A stretch of DNA of 64,000 nt from Trypanosoma brucei gambiense DAL972 (GCF_000210295.1 NC_026740.1:627691-691690), one strand, 5' to 3'. Shown: positions 1-10,857, counted from the stretch's first letter. Translations and numbers: made by a program. The notes: generated from the letters alone by a model not told the origin.

Positions 1-974
1 GGTAAGACAACCCAGCACAAAGAGCGATGTGCAAAACACACAAACAAACAAACAAAAAAGAGGAAACAGAATTCTGATACTCAGCTTTATTCAAAGCTTC
101 GTTTGCAAGTGCGCCGCGGTTTAAGACCATTTTCTTCTGTTTTGAATAAATAAATATATATTTATTTATTTATAAATCACTATTTACGGTCCCCAAACAA
201 CCTTTCGGCCTCTTTATCTCTTTTTTTTCTTCCTTGTTGCATGATTCATTCCATCGTTTTCCCGAGGCACCGAGTAGCTTGCATAGAAAAATATGTGCTG
301 GGAATGCACTACATCGGTTAAGCTTGCTGTCACATCAATTAGGACAAGTGAAAGGAAGGAGAAAAAGGGTAGGTGGGGGGGGGGGGGAAGAAGAAAAAAA
401 AAGAGGAAAATTAGCACACAATCAGCAACCAGTAGAAAGGGCACCTAGTTCGGAAACCAACAAAGAGAAGCAGCACAAAAGCGGGAGGGCACATAAAAGT
501 GCGATAAGCAGCTCAAAAAAAAAAAAAGTATAGAAAACTGCGATATCAACGCACATTTATTGCTCCCCTCCCCGCATATTTTCCTCACATTTATTGGTTC
601 CACCAGTTTAAAACCTCGACTCTTTCCCCTTTTCAATTTATGATAATGGATCTTCTGCCATTTGATTCTCCGTTTGCCCTATCCATCCATTTCCCCTCGT
701 ATTTCATTGCGTTGCAGCACACCCTCCCTCCATCTTCCCTTCACCCCTCTCAAAATTATATGTTCCGGTCCGACTTGTGCGCGTTGGTCACCGTACGGTA
801 CGCCTCCCCACCCGATGCATCAGCTTCTTCATTCTTCCCTCGCACTCACAAACACGTTGCATTCCTCCACATTATGCGGCCATCTTCCACCCACACTAAA
901 AGAGAAGGAACAAAAGAACTCAATCAGTTTCTCTTCCCCACAGGCGTTACACGGGTTACGACTGATGATGTGAA
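1..974. other. Gene-free stretch downstream of TRAP-alpha
   Basis: No ATG-initiated frame here looks coding on either strand. On the minus strand it would be the 3' UTR and downstream spacer of the TRAP-alpha gene. It holds an AT-rich block near 144-175, a 13-base G run near 375-387 and several A or T runs. Confidence 0.6.
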
Positions 975-1775
975 TCATTTCTTCTTTTTCGGTGATTGGG
1001 AACTGCGTCGCATGAGGACGGCCTCCTTGTACCTCAAGTGTTCTTCACTCACATAATCCGGATCATAGCCATCGCCCTTAGTCCCAACCTCCACACGCCG
1101 ACGCTCTGAACTCGATTCATTTTTGCCACGTAGAAGAGAAAGGATGCCATATTTGGAAGCCAATACGTACACGACAGCACAAGTAATGGCTAACAGTGTC
1201 AAGTATGTAAGGATGGTTGAAGGATCCGTATCCAGAGACGCTTCAATGGCCACCGTTTCATTGAATGCTGCAACAAATTGGGGTTGCTCGGTTTCACCAT
1301 TTTTATAGTAAACACCAACGATAAGGTGGTAGTCGTTAGGTTCCAGCAGAGCATGCGGAGTGAAGGTGTAGTGAAAACTTGCGGACTCTCTGTACTGAAC
1401 AATACGTGCATGACGAATGGCAGAGAAGTTCTGCAAGATCTGGTTAGGCGTGTGTGCAGGGGCAACACTGGCGGAAACGAGAAGGACGGTGCTGTTCTGG
1501 CGTTGATCGTTGTTACGAAATGCGATTAGTGCATCAACACGCGAGCCTGCATGAAAAGTGGGCGTCGAACCTCCACGAACCTTTGGGAAAATGGCTTGTA
1601 CTGTAGGTAAAAACAATTTTTCCTCTTCTGTTTCCCCTTCACGCTCTGCGTCGTCACTCTCCGCTGTTTTGGCGGCCCCATCCGCCTCCGTGGCAGAGGC
1701 TGGTACGGCTGCAAGAAGGGACGAAGTTGCCGCTGCGAATAGAAGCAACAACATTAAGGAACGACGGCAAGCCAT
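975..1775 (-). CDS. SSR1: Translocon-associated protein, alpha subunit (TRAP-alpha)
   Basis: This 266-residue type I membrane protein fits TRAP-alpha, a subunit of the ER complex that sits beside the Sec61 translocon and helps secretory proteins enter. A signal peptide covers about residues 1-28 and is followed by an acidic segment (about 30-52, many E and D), as in animal TRAP-alpha. The lumenal beta-rich domain spans about 55-180 and has possible N-glycosylation sites at N94 (NST), N116 (NFS) and N172 (NET). One transmembrane segment lies at about 187-206, and the cytosolic tail is basic and ends in four lysines. The start is an ATG. A likely spliced-leader acceptor AG lies near 1944 behind a T-rich tract, with no ATG between it and the start. 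The identification rests on architecture and remembered family sequence; I give it as likely rather than certain. Confidence 0.85.
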   Translation of the reverse strand: MACRRSLMLLLLFAAATSSLLAAVPASATEADGAAKTAESDDAEREGETEEEKLFLPTVQAIFPKVRGGSTPTFHAGSRVDALIAFRNNDQRQNSTVLLVSASVAPAHTPNQILQNFSAIRHARIVQYRESASFHYTFTPHALLEPNDYHLIVGVYYKNGETEQPQFVAAFNETVAIEASLDTDPSTILTYLTLLAITCAVVYVLASKYGILSLLRGKNESSSERRRVEVGTKGDGYDPDYVSEEHLRYKEAVLMRRSSQSPKKKK

Positions 1776-2958
1776 CGCTGTTATTGTTTTTATTATATAT
1801 ATATATATTTTTTTGTTATATCTCTTCCTTTCTCTAAATTGTTATTACTAATCTGTTTTGTTTGACGTTGGCTCCACCACTTGTGTGTGTGTATGGAATT
1901 ATACCAATATTTAACAGTATATATGTCAGTTGCGCCTCCTAACCTAACAAGAAATCAATAATAATAATAATAATAACAAATAATAATAATAATCATCATC
2001 ATCATCAAGTGTGGAGAGTAGAAGGTCACCTCAACATCTTCGCAAATACATCAACACGTGAGTTTTTTATTTGTATCATAGTTTCCACAACCATAATATA
2101 TCCGTTTCGCGAACAGTAATTATTGCGGTCAAGTGATGACAATACTTGAAAGAGGGTAAGAAGATGTGTTAACAGGGTTCAACGGCAGTTCATCAAACAA
2201 ATATATGTGGTCTCGGGTAAATTGGCCTTTACTTCCGCTAACAGTGTTGCTGTTTTGCTCTTCCGTTCGGTTACATTTTGTTTCTGTTTTGGTTTTTCTG
2301 TTTCACGTGCAGTTTGGTCAGTTTTCCATTCGAAGAAGAGGGTTGGTTTCCTCGTCACCGTTGGCGAAGCTCTTTTTTTTTTTTTCCTTCATAAGTGCGA
2401 CCTTCACTATGAAATTTGCTGTTAGTCCTTCACATACTCCCAAATATCAAACAAACATCTGCATGTCAACTTTGTGCCTTTCCATCAGGACCCTCCTCCC
2501 GCATGTTTTCCTCAAAAGTAACTGTTCCGAGAGCAGTTACTTCACTAACTTGTTTACCGATAGTTTATTTGCGTTGGGTAATTGAAGGTCCGAAAAGAAA
2601 AAAAAAAACAAGTCACACAGCGGCTCAAAATAACCGCAATTGCACGGAGAAAGAGGGAAAGAAGAATATTTCCGGCTCAAAGTCCATTGGTGTCATAGTT
2701 GCCACTCACAATATTTTTCGAATGTCACTCTGCATTTGCCACTACACATAAGACTGCGAAATGCCATCGTAACAGTAAACACGTCTCACATCTTTCCTCA
2801 CATGCACACCATTTGGTTAATGCTGTGGGAACTGCGACTGTGGTGATAGTTTCTGTTATTATTTTTTTTTTCTTTCGGTCTCCTGCGGGAAATAAAACTC
2901 ACTTCTCCTTTGATTATATGCCTCGTCTTTGACCATAAAATCCCTTTTGCGTGTCGCT
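1776..2958. other. Spacer between TRAP-alpha and the small Tim gene
   Basis: No convincing gene. Contains a (TA)n run near 1794-1808 and a mixed (AAT)n/(ATC)n microsatellite at about 1958-2007. On the minus strand that microsatellite gives a T-rich tract ending in AG near 1944, the probable TRAP-alpha splice acceptor. The rest would be 3' UTR of the small Tim gene. Confidence 0.5.
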
Positions 2959-3195
2959 CTACAACTTCAACATTTGCTTCACAGCACCACCACCCGACTC
3001 CCCCTTATCGAGTGCTCGGTTGATAATATCGCTTGCCTGCAAATATTTTACCGCACAACGCTCCACACACTTCACCTCACCCATGGTTAACTCTTTACTG
3101 CTGAGATTCTTGCAGCAAAATGTAAAACATTCGGACTGCAAGCGACTCATCAGTACCTCCAAACGGAAGGATTCTTGCTTTACAGCCAGGCGCAT
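2959..3195 (-). CDS. Small Tim chaperone (Tim9/Tim10 family, twin CX3C)
   Basis: This 78-residue protein carries the twin CX3C signature of the mitochondrial intermembrane-space small Tim chaperones: C23-x3-C27 and C43-x3-C47, separated by 15 residues. The second motif reads CVERCAVKYL, close to the Tim9/Tim10 consensus. Family members assemble into hexamers that escort hydrophobic precursors to the inner-membrane translocase; in kinetoplastids they work with the single Tim17-type complex. The four cysteines would form two intramolecular disulfides through the MIA import pathway. The start at 3195 is the first ATG after a textbook pyrimidine tract and AG at 3218, giving a 22-base 5' UTR. The open frame runs further upstream, but that extension lies inside the splice signal and is not coding. 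It may be TbTim10, though I cannot separate the paralogues by eye. Confidence 0.87.
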   Translation of the reverse strand: MRLAVKQESFRLEVLMSRLQSECFTFCCKNLSSKELTMGEVKCVERCAVKYLQASDIINRALDKGESGGGAVKQMLKL

Positions 3196-3217
3196 GGAAA
3201 GAGAATTACGTCCGTAG

Positions 3218-3276
3218 CTGGTGCAAGCAAGAAAACAACAACAATAACAAAAAAAGAAAGAAAGAAAGAAAAACAC
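3218..3276 (-). promoter_or_regulatory. Predicted spliced-leader acceptor for the small Tim gene
   Basis: On the minus strand a run of C and T (3225-3276, interrupted by a few G and A) ends in CACCAG, with the AG at plus positions 3218-3219. The gene's ATG follows 22 bases later. This is the usual trypanosome trans-splicing arrangement, inferred by reading. Confidence 0.65.
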
Positions 3277-4015
3277 GGAAAACAGTACAAATATGAGCTA
3301 TGTGTGAAAATATCTTTTCTTTGATCGTTAGGCAACAGGCGCTACAAAGCTACGACAGAGGAGGTTTACAATCCTCCTGCAACTCTTCCCTTCCCTCGGT
3401 GGTTAACGTTAGTTGAAGGGTGACGGTTCTTAAGGTACACGTCGCTATTCGACAAGGGGAGGGAAAAAAAAAAAAGAGAAATGAAGAAAAAAAATAAAAG
3501 AAACATGAATGTATATATATATAAAAGGAGGTAATTGAATTGCTTTCGGCAATACAATTCACAGAAAGCAAAAACAAAATAATGAAAACGATAAGACACG
3601 TATTAGAGAGTGCTGCTTCTAGATTTATGTGACCCTTCGGTTACGTGATATGTTGTGTAAAACAGTCGCTTGGAGGTACCTAACACGAGGAAAGATGAAC
3701 AAAATGTCACAGCTGTCATCCACATTTCTGCCTTCCTCCTCTTCTTTTTGTTATGGATCTCCTTAAAAAAAGAAAAAAAGAACCCTCTTCCCTAAACATC
3801 ACATCACAGACAAGTAATGGAAGGGAGTGCAGACAGATCCAAATATATGTGTAAAAGACGGGCCATAACGTCCGAGGGGAAGTAATGTAACACTAAAGTA
3901 TTCACGCACTTCACTCTCCTTAATGGAAGGTGTCCTCCACTCACAGTTGCATTACATTCCTATCAACCAAATCACCTACAAATACTTCAGTCAACCACAA
4001 CATTAACAACAATAT

Positions 4016-4056
<41 letters not shown>

Positions 4057-5182
4057 CGAAATATATACGGTTTACAACTCCCTCATTCACATCGCAATTA
4101 CTCAGTACTCAAGTGGGTTCGACCATGTGTTTTCATCAACAGAATTCATCTCTCGTACCAGGCGTCAACTCATTATTTCTCCCACACTCTTTCTAGTAAC
4201 ACCGCAAACTCGTGAAACACATCTTTTTTTTTTTTTAGCCGTAACCTAACTTATTTTAAGTGCATAAATTCCTTGTATTTTTTTTGTAAAAAAAATTATT
4301 CTTTAGTTCAGTCTTCCTTGTTCTCCCCTTCTCTTTTGTGGTTTTTGTTTTTTTTTTGAAAAAACGATAATAGAGCCCAGCGTCATATACTGTAGCGACG
4401 TCTCGCTCACTCATTCCTTCACTCACTCACTTAAATAATGGAGTTCTTTTTTTTTTTTTCTCTCTCTCTCTCTCTCTTTCTTATTGTAAACGGCCTCAAC
4501 ATAATATATCAGTCCCTCTGTGTTCCCTTCATTATCTCAAAGATATTTTTTCAATAGTACACAACTCAAAGGAAAAGAAGGGGAAAACAACAACATCAAC
4601 AACATCATCATCACACTGAAAAAAAAAAAGAACAGTGAGCATGTGCACAAGGGAAAGGGAGGCATGATGCAACCTTGTCATGGCATCCCACTAACCAACC
4701 AAAACATGTGTGGTAATTCAAATACGAAAAAAAAACAGAAAGGAAATCAACAACAACACCACCAAATAGGGGAGAGAAGAAAAACGAGGTGTGTGTGTGT
4801 GGAGGAGGGGGGGAGGAGGGAACAAACAGTAGAGTGTTGATATTGTAATAATTTGTAAAAGAAAAAAGCGGTAACCCTACCGACAATCGTACGAGTTGGT
4901 AAAAAAAAAAAATTAACCAAAACAAGACAGACGCATATAAATAAATACTCCACCGAAAGATCAATGGGGACGGGACAAGTAGAAATCGCTTATCACCCTG
5001 TAATTATACACAGTTCCACAATGATAACGTCATACCATTTAGCTCCACTCTGCTATTATCCTCATTTCCCTCCCCACCCTCGTACTTTCTCCCTCCTTAA
5101 CATTCTGCTTTCCCTTCCCCTCCTCCCCCCGCTCTCCACCCCCCCCCCCAAAAAAAAATAATAATAAATAATAATAATAATT
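3277..5182. other. 1.9 kb gene-free spacer with microsatellites
   Basis: No coding-looking frame and no tRNA-like fold found. Contains (CA)n then (TA)n at 4015-4056, a T run followed by (TC)n at about 4447-4478, a C run near 5141-5149 and (AAT)n near 5157-5180. It would serve as the long 3' UTR of the 124-residue gene. Confidence 0.5.
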
Positions 5183-5557
5183 TCACGCACAGGTTACTCC
5201 GTTGAACTTTCCATCACATTGTCGCAAGACTTTAAATACTCTTTCGCATGCCAGGACACACGTTGATATATTCTGTAAGCAACTGAAACCATTGAGTGTT
5301 GCGCTGGTGATGCTGTTGGATTGCAGCATTACTGCCATGGCATGACTTAAAACACCTTCCAATGCATCGGAAGCAGCGCCAAGTGGTACGGCGGAGGAGG
5401 CCTCGGGGCCGAGCAGAGCACCACGCAATACTGAAGAAGTGGGAAGTGCACATGCGAGAGATGTGGGCCGAACATATCCAGTTAGAAGCGGGCTTCGGCA
5501 CGCATTCAAATGCCGCTGCGTAAAGGTGCGACCCATGAAAAACACTGAGCGACGCAT
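5183..5557 (-). CDS. Hypothetical small protein, probably mitochondrial
   Basis: I do not recognise this 124-residue protein. The first 45 residues contain seven arginines, several Ser and Thr, and no acidic residue, typical of a mitochondrial presequence. The middle is Ala/Ser/Leu-rich. The C-terminal part has four cysteines within about 25 residues (around NISTCVLACERVFKVLRQC) in a predicted helix. The frame is open a further 24 bases upstream, but only with a TTG codon, so the ATG at 5557 is used. No ATG occurs between it and a plausible splice acceptor near 5811. It could be a small subunit of a mitochondrial complex. A spurious open frame cannot be excluded. Confidence 0.55.
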   Translation of the reverse strand: MRRSVFFMGRTFTQRHLNACRSPLLTGYVRPTSLACALPTSSVLRGALLGPEASSAVPLGAASDALEGVLSHAMAVMLQSNSITSATLNGFSCLQNISTCVLACERVFKVLRQCDGKFNGVTCA

Positions 5558-6221
5558 CCTTTTGTCACTAAGACTCAACAATTTTAGCCTCTAAATGTGA
5601 TTCCTCCTTTCCCTCCTAAGATGTATCGTAGGACAATTTCGGTGAGACGAGTCTTTTTTTCTTTTGTTTTTTTAACAAAAAGATTTTACTTGTCTTTTTC
5701 TTTTCGTTGATAAGATTACACTGATGTTTAGCAGTCAGCGTTTCAGTCCTAGCGAAACCTCCCCGAAGTTTCCTCCGCGAAGTGGGTCTTCGCTAATAGT
5801 TATATTCCCCCTTGCAACGCGGTAAACGTCAAGAAAGTGGAAGATTGCACGTGAGCAAGGTTGGTCAGATAGCAACAAATAGAGTAACAACAGAAAAAGA
5901 AAGTACTCACAAGGCTCAAGAATGTGCTTTGGTATACAAAAGCAATGGCCAAAGCACGCGTGATGCAACAAATGAAGGCATCGTATAATCTGCACTTCTC
6001 CAATCACCAGTTAGATTTTGCCTTCACCCGTAAACTCAACACTTTCGAGTCGTCACCGGTAGTCATGTGGCCACGACTTGAACAACAACAACAACAACGC
6101 GATAAGCGATAAATGTTAAACACACTTACTTGAAACCACTTATGCAATTATACCACCTGCGGGAAAGTACAAACGCACCCCTTCACCCCTCACCAAGCGA
6201 CGGTGTAAAAATATTCTATCG
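5558..6221. other. Spacer, no gene seen
   Basis: Contains short frames on both strands with biased hydrophobic composition but no family resemblance. A pyrimidine-rich minus-strand tract near 5885-5910 followed by AG near 5811 could be the acceptor for the 124-residue gene. Confidence 0.45.
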
Positions 6222-8231
6222 CTACTGTTCCCTCGACCCACCGTCTGCACCGATGTATGAAATAATTGCGCTCCCCGTACCACTCCCCGACTCATCACCT
6301 CGCACGTCAAACCACATGGGAAGCTGTCGAGCTATGAGCACAATGGAGCCGTACCGACGAACTAACTGTCGTGCATCGCGTGGAAGGTAATTCAGTACGG
6401 TAGCTTCCTGAGCCCCACCCACAGTGAACATTGCAATCAGACGCACAAGATCTGCAAGCGTACGACACGGTGAATGAAGTAATTCTGCAGGTGGAGGCTG
6501 GCCATCCCTACGACCAACGACAAGGACCGTACTGAAGATCACTTCATATATTTTGAAGAACTCACGGTGACGCTCAAAGAACTCCTGTTTACACTCCCAC
6601 ACATCAAACGGAAGCTCTCGAGCAGCGGGTGAGTGGCGGAACCGAATCCATAACACCGGATGCTCAATTGGCATAACTTGCATCAACATCCTCGCCTTCT
6701 CCTTTTCGCTCAGTTGCCTTCCAGGCCCGCCGACACTCCGAGCACCCGCAGAAGACGCGGGGATTCTTACGCCATGAGACGCAGCCGCGAGAAAAGGCGT
6801 CCACACGAAGCCCTCCTTCAACAGTAAGTATAACGAGTGCTGCTTTACAAAGGCTTCGACGGAGGCATACGCACATTGCAGTTGCCCTCGAATGCTTGTT
6901 GAAAGCGAGGCGACAAGTTCCTCAACCGAAAGGGGTTTCTCCCCAAGCAGCTGGAGACATTGGCGCAGGACCACTGGTATCGGAGTAGTCTGCCACGTCA
7001 AACTAGAAGGTTGCTCATGCCGTTCCATCACTTCCCACGGCCTAACCATATATGCTGTCATGTTTACGTCGAAAAGGTGACGAAGTCGATCAAAGACAAA
7101 AATGCACGCGGCATCCTTGTGAGTTGCCGGATAAATGTAAAGCCGCTCCATAAGGTCTGACGGCAGCACATCATCCAACTCCGTCATAGCTATGCCTGAC
7201 CGCAGGCGCTGCAGGTTCTCGGGACTTGCCGATGCAAAGTTACGGAATGCCTCGATTAGCGGTTGGCCAAGGTTAAGCACCTCAAACTCCTGAGCAGATA
7301 AAGCCTCGCTGCCAACGTAGGGACGACGGTCGGCATCCATCATGCGGAGAAACACATCATTTATATCGTCCCCGGTCACACGACAATCGAGGATAGTGGC
7401 AGGTACACGCTGCAGTTCCTCCAATATCTCCTTCAAGGTGGCATCCGGAGAGAAGCACATACCAGAACGAGGCGATTGCATCACACTCCGAAGCGGAATA
7501 TAAAATGAAAATGGAACAGTTTTTTGAAGAAGTAACAAGATTCGATTAAGCTTCGGATCATCAAAGGCGCTAATAGTTAACGTCGACTCATGAATGGATT
7601 CTGCTTGTCTGGTTGCATGACCAGCAGTAGAAAAAGCAGGAGCTGACGCTGCCAATGGGTTGGATGTCGATGTTGGTGGTATCGGGTTCAACCCCATACG
7701 GGTCACAAAAGATGTTGGTGATGCCTTTACTATGCCATTCTGTACCAGCACGAGTGATGCGTGCTGCAAAAGGAAGGCCTCCAGTAGGCGCTCATTACCA
7801 CACTTCCGTTGCTCAAGCGATGGTAAAGAACGGTACAATTGTGAAACAGATAGTTGCTGTTGGGGTGAGGCGGCAACATTTGCCAAAACTTTTGCAATTA
7901 ATGGAGTGCTACTTCCGGCGCGTCGCAGCTCGTTGGCGAGCATTACAACAGTTAAGCCGGACGAGGCGACCTCAACCTGAAACTTCGATGGCCGCTCCTT
8001 CACATACTGGCCGAGTCCACCTGTGTTATTTGATACAAGTTCCAACATTTCATCACTTAGTAAAGCGGAGACGCGCGGTAAGGGGAGTGCACCGTGACGA
8101 CGTAATATAACCCGCATATTTTCCCACAGCATATCGTCCTCCTTCTGTGTGAGTCGCAAGCGCATGGAGTTCAAAAGTGCGCCGCAAGCCATTGTCACCG
8201 CTGAATGCGGATTTGAGCGGAAGGCGCGCAT
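6222..8231 (-). CDS. Conserved hypothetical protein with repeated winged-helix-like modules
   Basis: I do not recognise this 669-residue protein by name. It appears to be built from at least four divergent modules. Each begins with a helical Leu-rich stretch and ends in a pattern of aromatic, two variable residues, Arg or His, then beta-like hydrophobics: YVKERPSKFQV near residue 80, FLLQHASLVLVQNG near 155, FVKQHSLYLLLKEG near 460 and FFERHREFFKIYEV near 560. This resembles tandem winged-helix domains. A low-complexity Pro/Ser/Thr/Ala segment separates the second and third parts (about 175-215). The start ATG is followed by a short basic N-terminus without acids for about 30 residues, so mitochondrial targeting is possible. 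Kinetoplastid RNA-editing accessory proteins sometimes have comparable repeats, but nothing here proves such a role. Confidence 0.8.
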   Translation of the reverse strand: MRAFRSNPHSAVTMACGALLNSMRLRLTQKEDDMLWENMRVILRRHGALPLPRVSALLSDEMLELVSNNTGGLGQYVKERPSKFQVEVASSGLTVVMLANELRRAGSSTPLIAKVLANVAASPQQQLSVSQLYRSLPSLEQRKCGNERLLEAFLLQHASLVLVQNGIVKASPTSFVTRMGLNPIPPTSTSNPLAASAPAFSTAGHATRQAESIHESTLTISAFDDPKLNRILLLLQKTVPFSFYIPLRSVMQSPRSGMCFSPDATLKEILEELQRVPATILDCRVTGDDINDVFLRMMDADRRPYVGSEALSAQEFEVLNLGQPLIEAFRNFASASPENLQRLRSGIAMTELDDVLPSDLMERLYIYPATHKDAACIFVFDRLRHLFDVNMTAYMVRPWEVMERHEQPSSLTWQTTPIPVVLRQCLQLLGEKPLSVEELVASLSTSIRGQLQCAYASVEAFVKQHSLYLLLKEGFVWTPFLAAASHGVRIPASSAGARSVGGPGRQLSEKEKARMLMQVMPIEHPVLWIRFRHSPAARELPFDVWECKQEFFERHREFFKIYEVIFSTVLVVGRRDGQPPPAELLHSPCRTLADLVRLIAMFTVGGAQEATVLNYLPRDARQLVRRYGSIVLIARQLPMWFDVRGDESGSGTGSAIISYIGADGGSREQ

Positions 8232-9720
8232 TGCAGATGTGTAAATGTGAATATGCTTCGAAACACCTAATACAATTTACCAATTAATTCCTCCTTCTAC
8301 TTGCGTTTCCCTCAGTTCCGTCTGCTCTCCCCCCCCCCCAGTGATGAGATCAATAAACTCAACGCAACAGCCACTAGTACGTGGGAGACAGCTTACAAAT
8401 ACAACAACACAAAAAGAAAAAGCATACACGACGAAGCGTATAAAACAGAATTAAACAAACATCAAAGGTTTTTTTCTTTTTGAAAGGGATCCGCAGGGGA
8501 TATAAAAAAGAGTCGAGTAATAATAACAAGTTCAACGGCGTGCTTCGATAATTAAAGGAGGGCGTGGAAAAAGAAGAGCATGGAAAGCTTGTTGGGGACT
8601 GATGGAACTTAGTGTAACACTAAATCAAGACAATGAAGGAAATTTTAAAAAAACAAAAAAGGAAACGACTCAAGTTAAGGGAAAGAGAACATGAAAGACG
8701 ATCAACAGATCCCTACCGCCAAAATTCGACACACAAACAGTCATGTAGTCTTTTTTTAAAAAAAAAAGAAATGATGTCATTGTTACTTCCTTTACTTTAC
8801 TTTCCATTTGAGTTTTGTTCATTTTCTCCTTCCCTCTTGCTTTTCACCCTCTTTTTCTCCTTCCAGGGGGCAGCGGGGCGGGGAGGCGGGAGGGGAATAC
8901 ACTTGCAGATCAGTACATTTACTTTAAACGCATATAAAACTGAGTGTGAGGCCATCAAAAAAAAAAGGAGAGAGATGGAAGGAAATGATGTATATGCTTA
9001 CGTAAATTTCTTACGTCCGTTCCTGTTCTTGCGCATGAGTTAAACAGCACATTTGTTATTACCGTATCAAAACAATAAAAACTATTGTGGTGTCATATAT
9101 ATATTTATATATTTATATATTTATATATTTATATACGTTAAAATTGTCGTTGGGAACTATAACAACATTGATTTTTTTTTCTAAAGAGGGTAAAACTCTA
9201 CTGTCTCTGTGACAAATTTCTTCCTTCCTTTATTTCTCGTTGTTGTAAAAGCAGTAATGTTTGATAACACAACTTAGAAGAAAGAAGGAAAAAACAAAAG
9301 AAACAAATACAGGTTGGAACGTTTCGTTATCACTAATCCATTCGCCACATCGTCATTGACATCTTTTCTTTCTCCAATGCGCTTCCTTCTTTTTCCTCAC
9401 TCGATATTTAAACAATTGAAAGCACTTCACACGCCTCCCGTACTGCGAAAGATACGCAGGGAAGGGGAAAAAAAAAATAGTGTATAAAGTACACTGATAA
9501 AACATGCACATGCACCTCTATGAAGTCTTCCCCCTATCCCTCTCCCGAACGAAAAACATGCAAATCAAAAAGAAAAAAAAAGAAAAGTGCCGTTAAAAAA
9601 ATAAATAAATGAACGTTTTTTCCCCCCTAATTCAAAACAAATTAAACCTGCACATGCATAGCCCTGCTAAAGTATGGCTGAATGAACCAAACAACCTCAG
9701 GTATCGATTAGCCCAGCGAA
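8232..9720. other. 1.5 kb spacer, no gene seen
   Basis: AT-rich with many A and T runs. It holds a C run near 8331-8339 and a decameric AT microsatellite at 9095-9135. Open frames here are low complexity and unlikely to be real. On the minus strand it contains the 3' UTR of the carrier gene and the 5' UTR of the 669-residue gene. Confidence 0.5.
9095..9135. repeat. AT microsatellite with a 10-base unit
   Basis: The sequence repeats TATATATTTA-like units about four times. It lies in a spacer, with no coding role apparent. Confidence 0.8.
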
Positions 9721-10857
9721 TCAAACAGCCTTCCAGCAGCTCTGGACGAATACGAAAATGCTCTGCGAAATGGCCATACCGAGGCCAACACGTGCAGATC
9801 CCCACCCGATATTCAATCGACTGTTCATCCACCGAAGCGCTGCCATCGGGTAACGATGCCGCTGAGTCGACCGCTCCATCAGTCGAGTCCGCAACGGATC
9901 CTGTTGATTCATTGCAACCCTTTCGCTTCCACCATGAGTGGCATGAACACTCGTGTAACTCTCACCACTACGGTATACAAAAAGAGTTTGTAAGTAGAGA
10001 AACTGCAATAACTGAATGTAACGCACCGGTCCGGATCCTGACGGAACACCGTAAACGACAGAACGTACGTAGTTGAACGGCGAACTAAACACAGAGGCGA
10101 GCATTGCAGCGAAGAGGTTGGAGGCAAAAACTGCGCTATCGACTGATGGCTTTTCTGCACGATGGGTAGATAACGCCTCACCGGAGTTATGTGACGCCGC
10201 CACAAAAGGTGATGGGGAATTGTTATCAGTCGCGTGGCTACATGCTGGTGATGCCAAGCCAAGGTACTGTGCCTTCTGGGTAATGCTCTGTCCCAAAAAA
10301 GTAAAGAAACAATGAACATTTCTGCTATTCCTGCACATTTCGTACACTATGCCAAACACACTGTCACGAAGGATTGTAGCCACAATACCCCGAAAGAAGA
10401 TGGATAACCCCTTCTCCCCATATACGTTGCGCGTGACGTGAAAAAATGAAAATTTCTCTTCTACACTCCACATACGGTACTTTACAACCTGCATTCCGTT
10501 CAGTAGACTACCGTTGAGAGTACCTGCGACGGCACCAATGAGAAAAGCGTTAACACCGGGGGAATTAGACGCATGGAAACACGCCGGCATATACCTGTCA
10601 ATGAAGATGCGTGTGGAGTCCTGCCAGAACAAATATGAAGCAGCCACTAGTGTACGGTAAACGGCAGCGTTCACAAATCCCTGAAAGGGATGTTCGAAGT
10701 TACGGCGGTCAAGAAAGTGATGACGACGGTACATCACTCTCACGTAGAGGGCCCTATCAAACGGATTGAACAAAACGGCCTGAGCAGCACCAGAGATTAA
10801 AGCTGGCCCCGCAGTAAGCAAGAAACTGTCTCGGTTCTTTTCATCTTGTGTGGTCAT
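9721..10857 (-). CDS. Divergent mitochondrial carrier family protein
   Basis: A 378-residue inner-membrane solute carrier of the MCF/SLC25 family. Three modules are visible. Module 1 has a Pro-x-Asp core at P32-F33-D34 followed by R40. Module 2 keeps the downstream EKGLSIFFRG motif, but its signature Pro and Asp are replaced (NGMQVVKYR). Module 3 has SSPFNYVR and ends with a GWGSARVG motif. A long hydrophilic insertion between modules 2 and 3 (about residues 200-245, rich in Ser, Ala, Asn and His) makes it longer than the usual 300 residues. The substrate cannot be read from the sequence. The frame is open nine bases further upstream only with TTG, so the ATG at 10857 was chosen. The loss of a canonical signature in module 2 suggests an unusual transport mechanism or substrate. 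Confidence 0.8.
   Translation of the reverse strand: MTTQDEKNRDSFLLTAGPALISGAAQAVLFNPFDRALYVRVMYRRHHFLDRRNFEHPFQGFVNAAVYRTLVAASYLFWQDSTRIFIDRYMPACFHASNSPGVNAFLIGAVAGTLNGSLLNGMQVVKYRMWSVEEKFSFFHVTRNVYGEKGLSIFFRGIVATILRDSVFGIVYEMCRNSRNVHCFFTFLGQSITQKAQYLGLASPACSHATDNNSPSPFVAASHNSGEALSTHRAEKPSVDSAVFASNLFAAMLASVFSSPFNYVRSVVYGVPSGSGPVRYIQLLQFLYLQTLFVYRSGESYTSVHATHGGSERVAMNQQDPLRTRLMERSTQRHRYPMAALRWMNSRLNIGWGSARVGLGMAISQSIFVFVQSCWKAV

Noticed and set aside
4100..4140. tRNA-like B box (GGTTCGA) in the 3.3-5.2 kb spacer
   Set aside because: The flanking bases do not form a T stem and no A box or acceptor stem pairs with it.
5735..6007. 90-residue hydrophobic minus-strand frame
   Set aside because: Biased composition without conserved-looking motifs; it overlaps the probable splice signal of the 124-residue gene.
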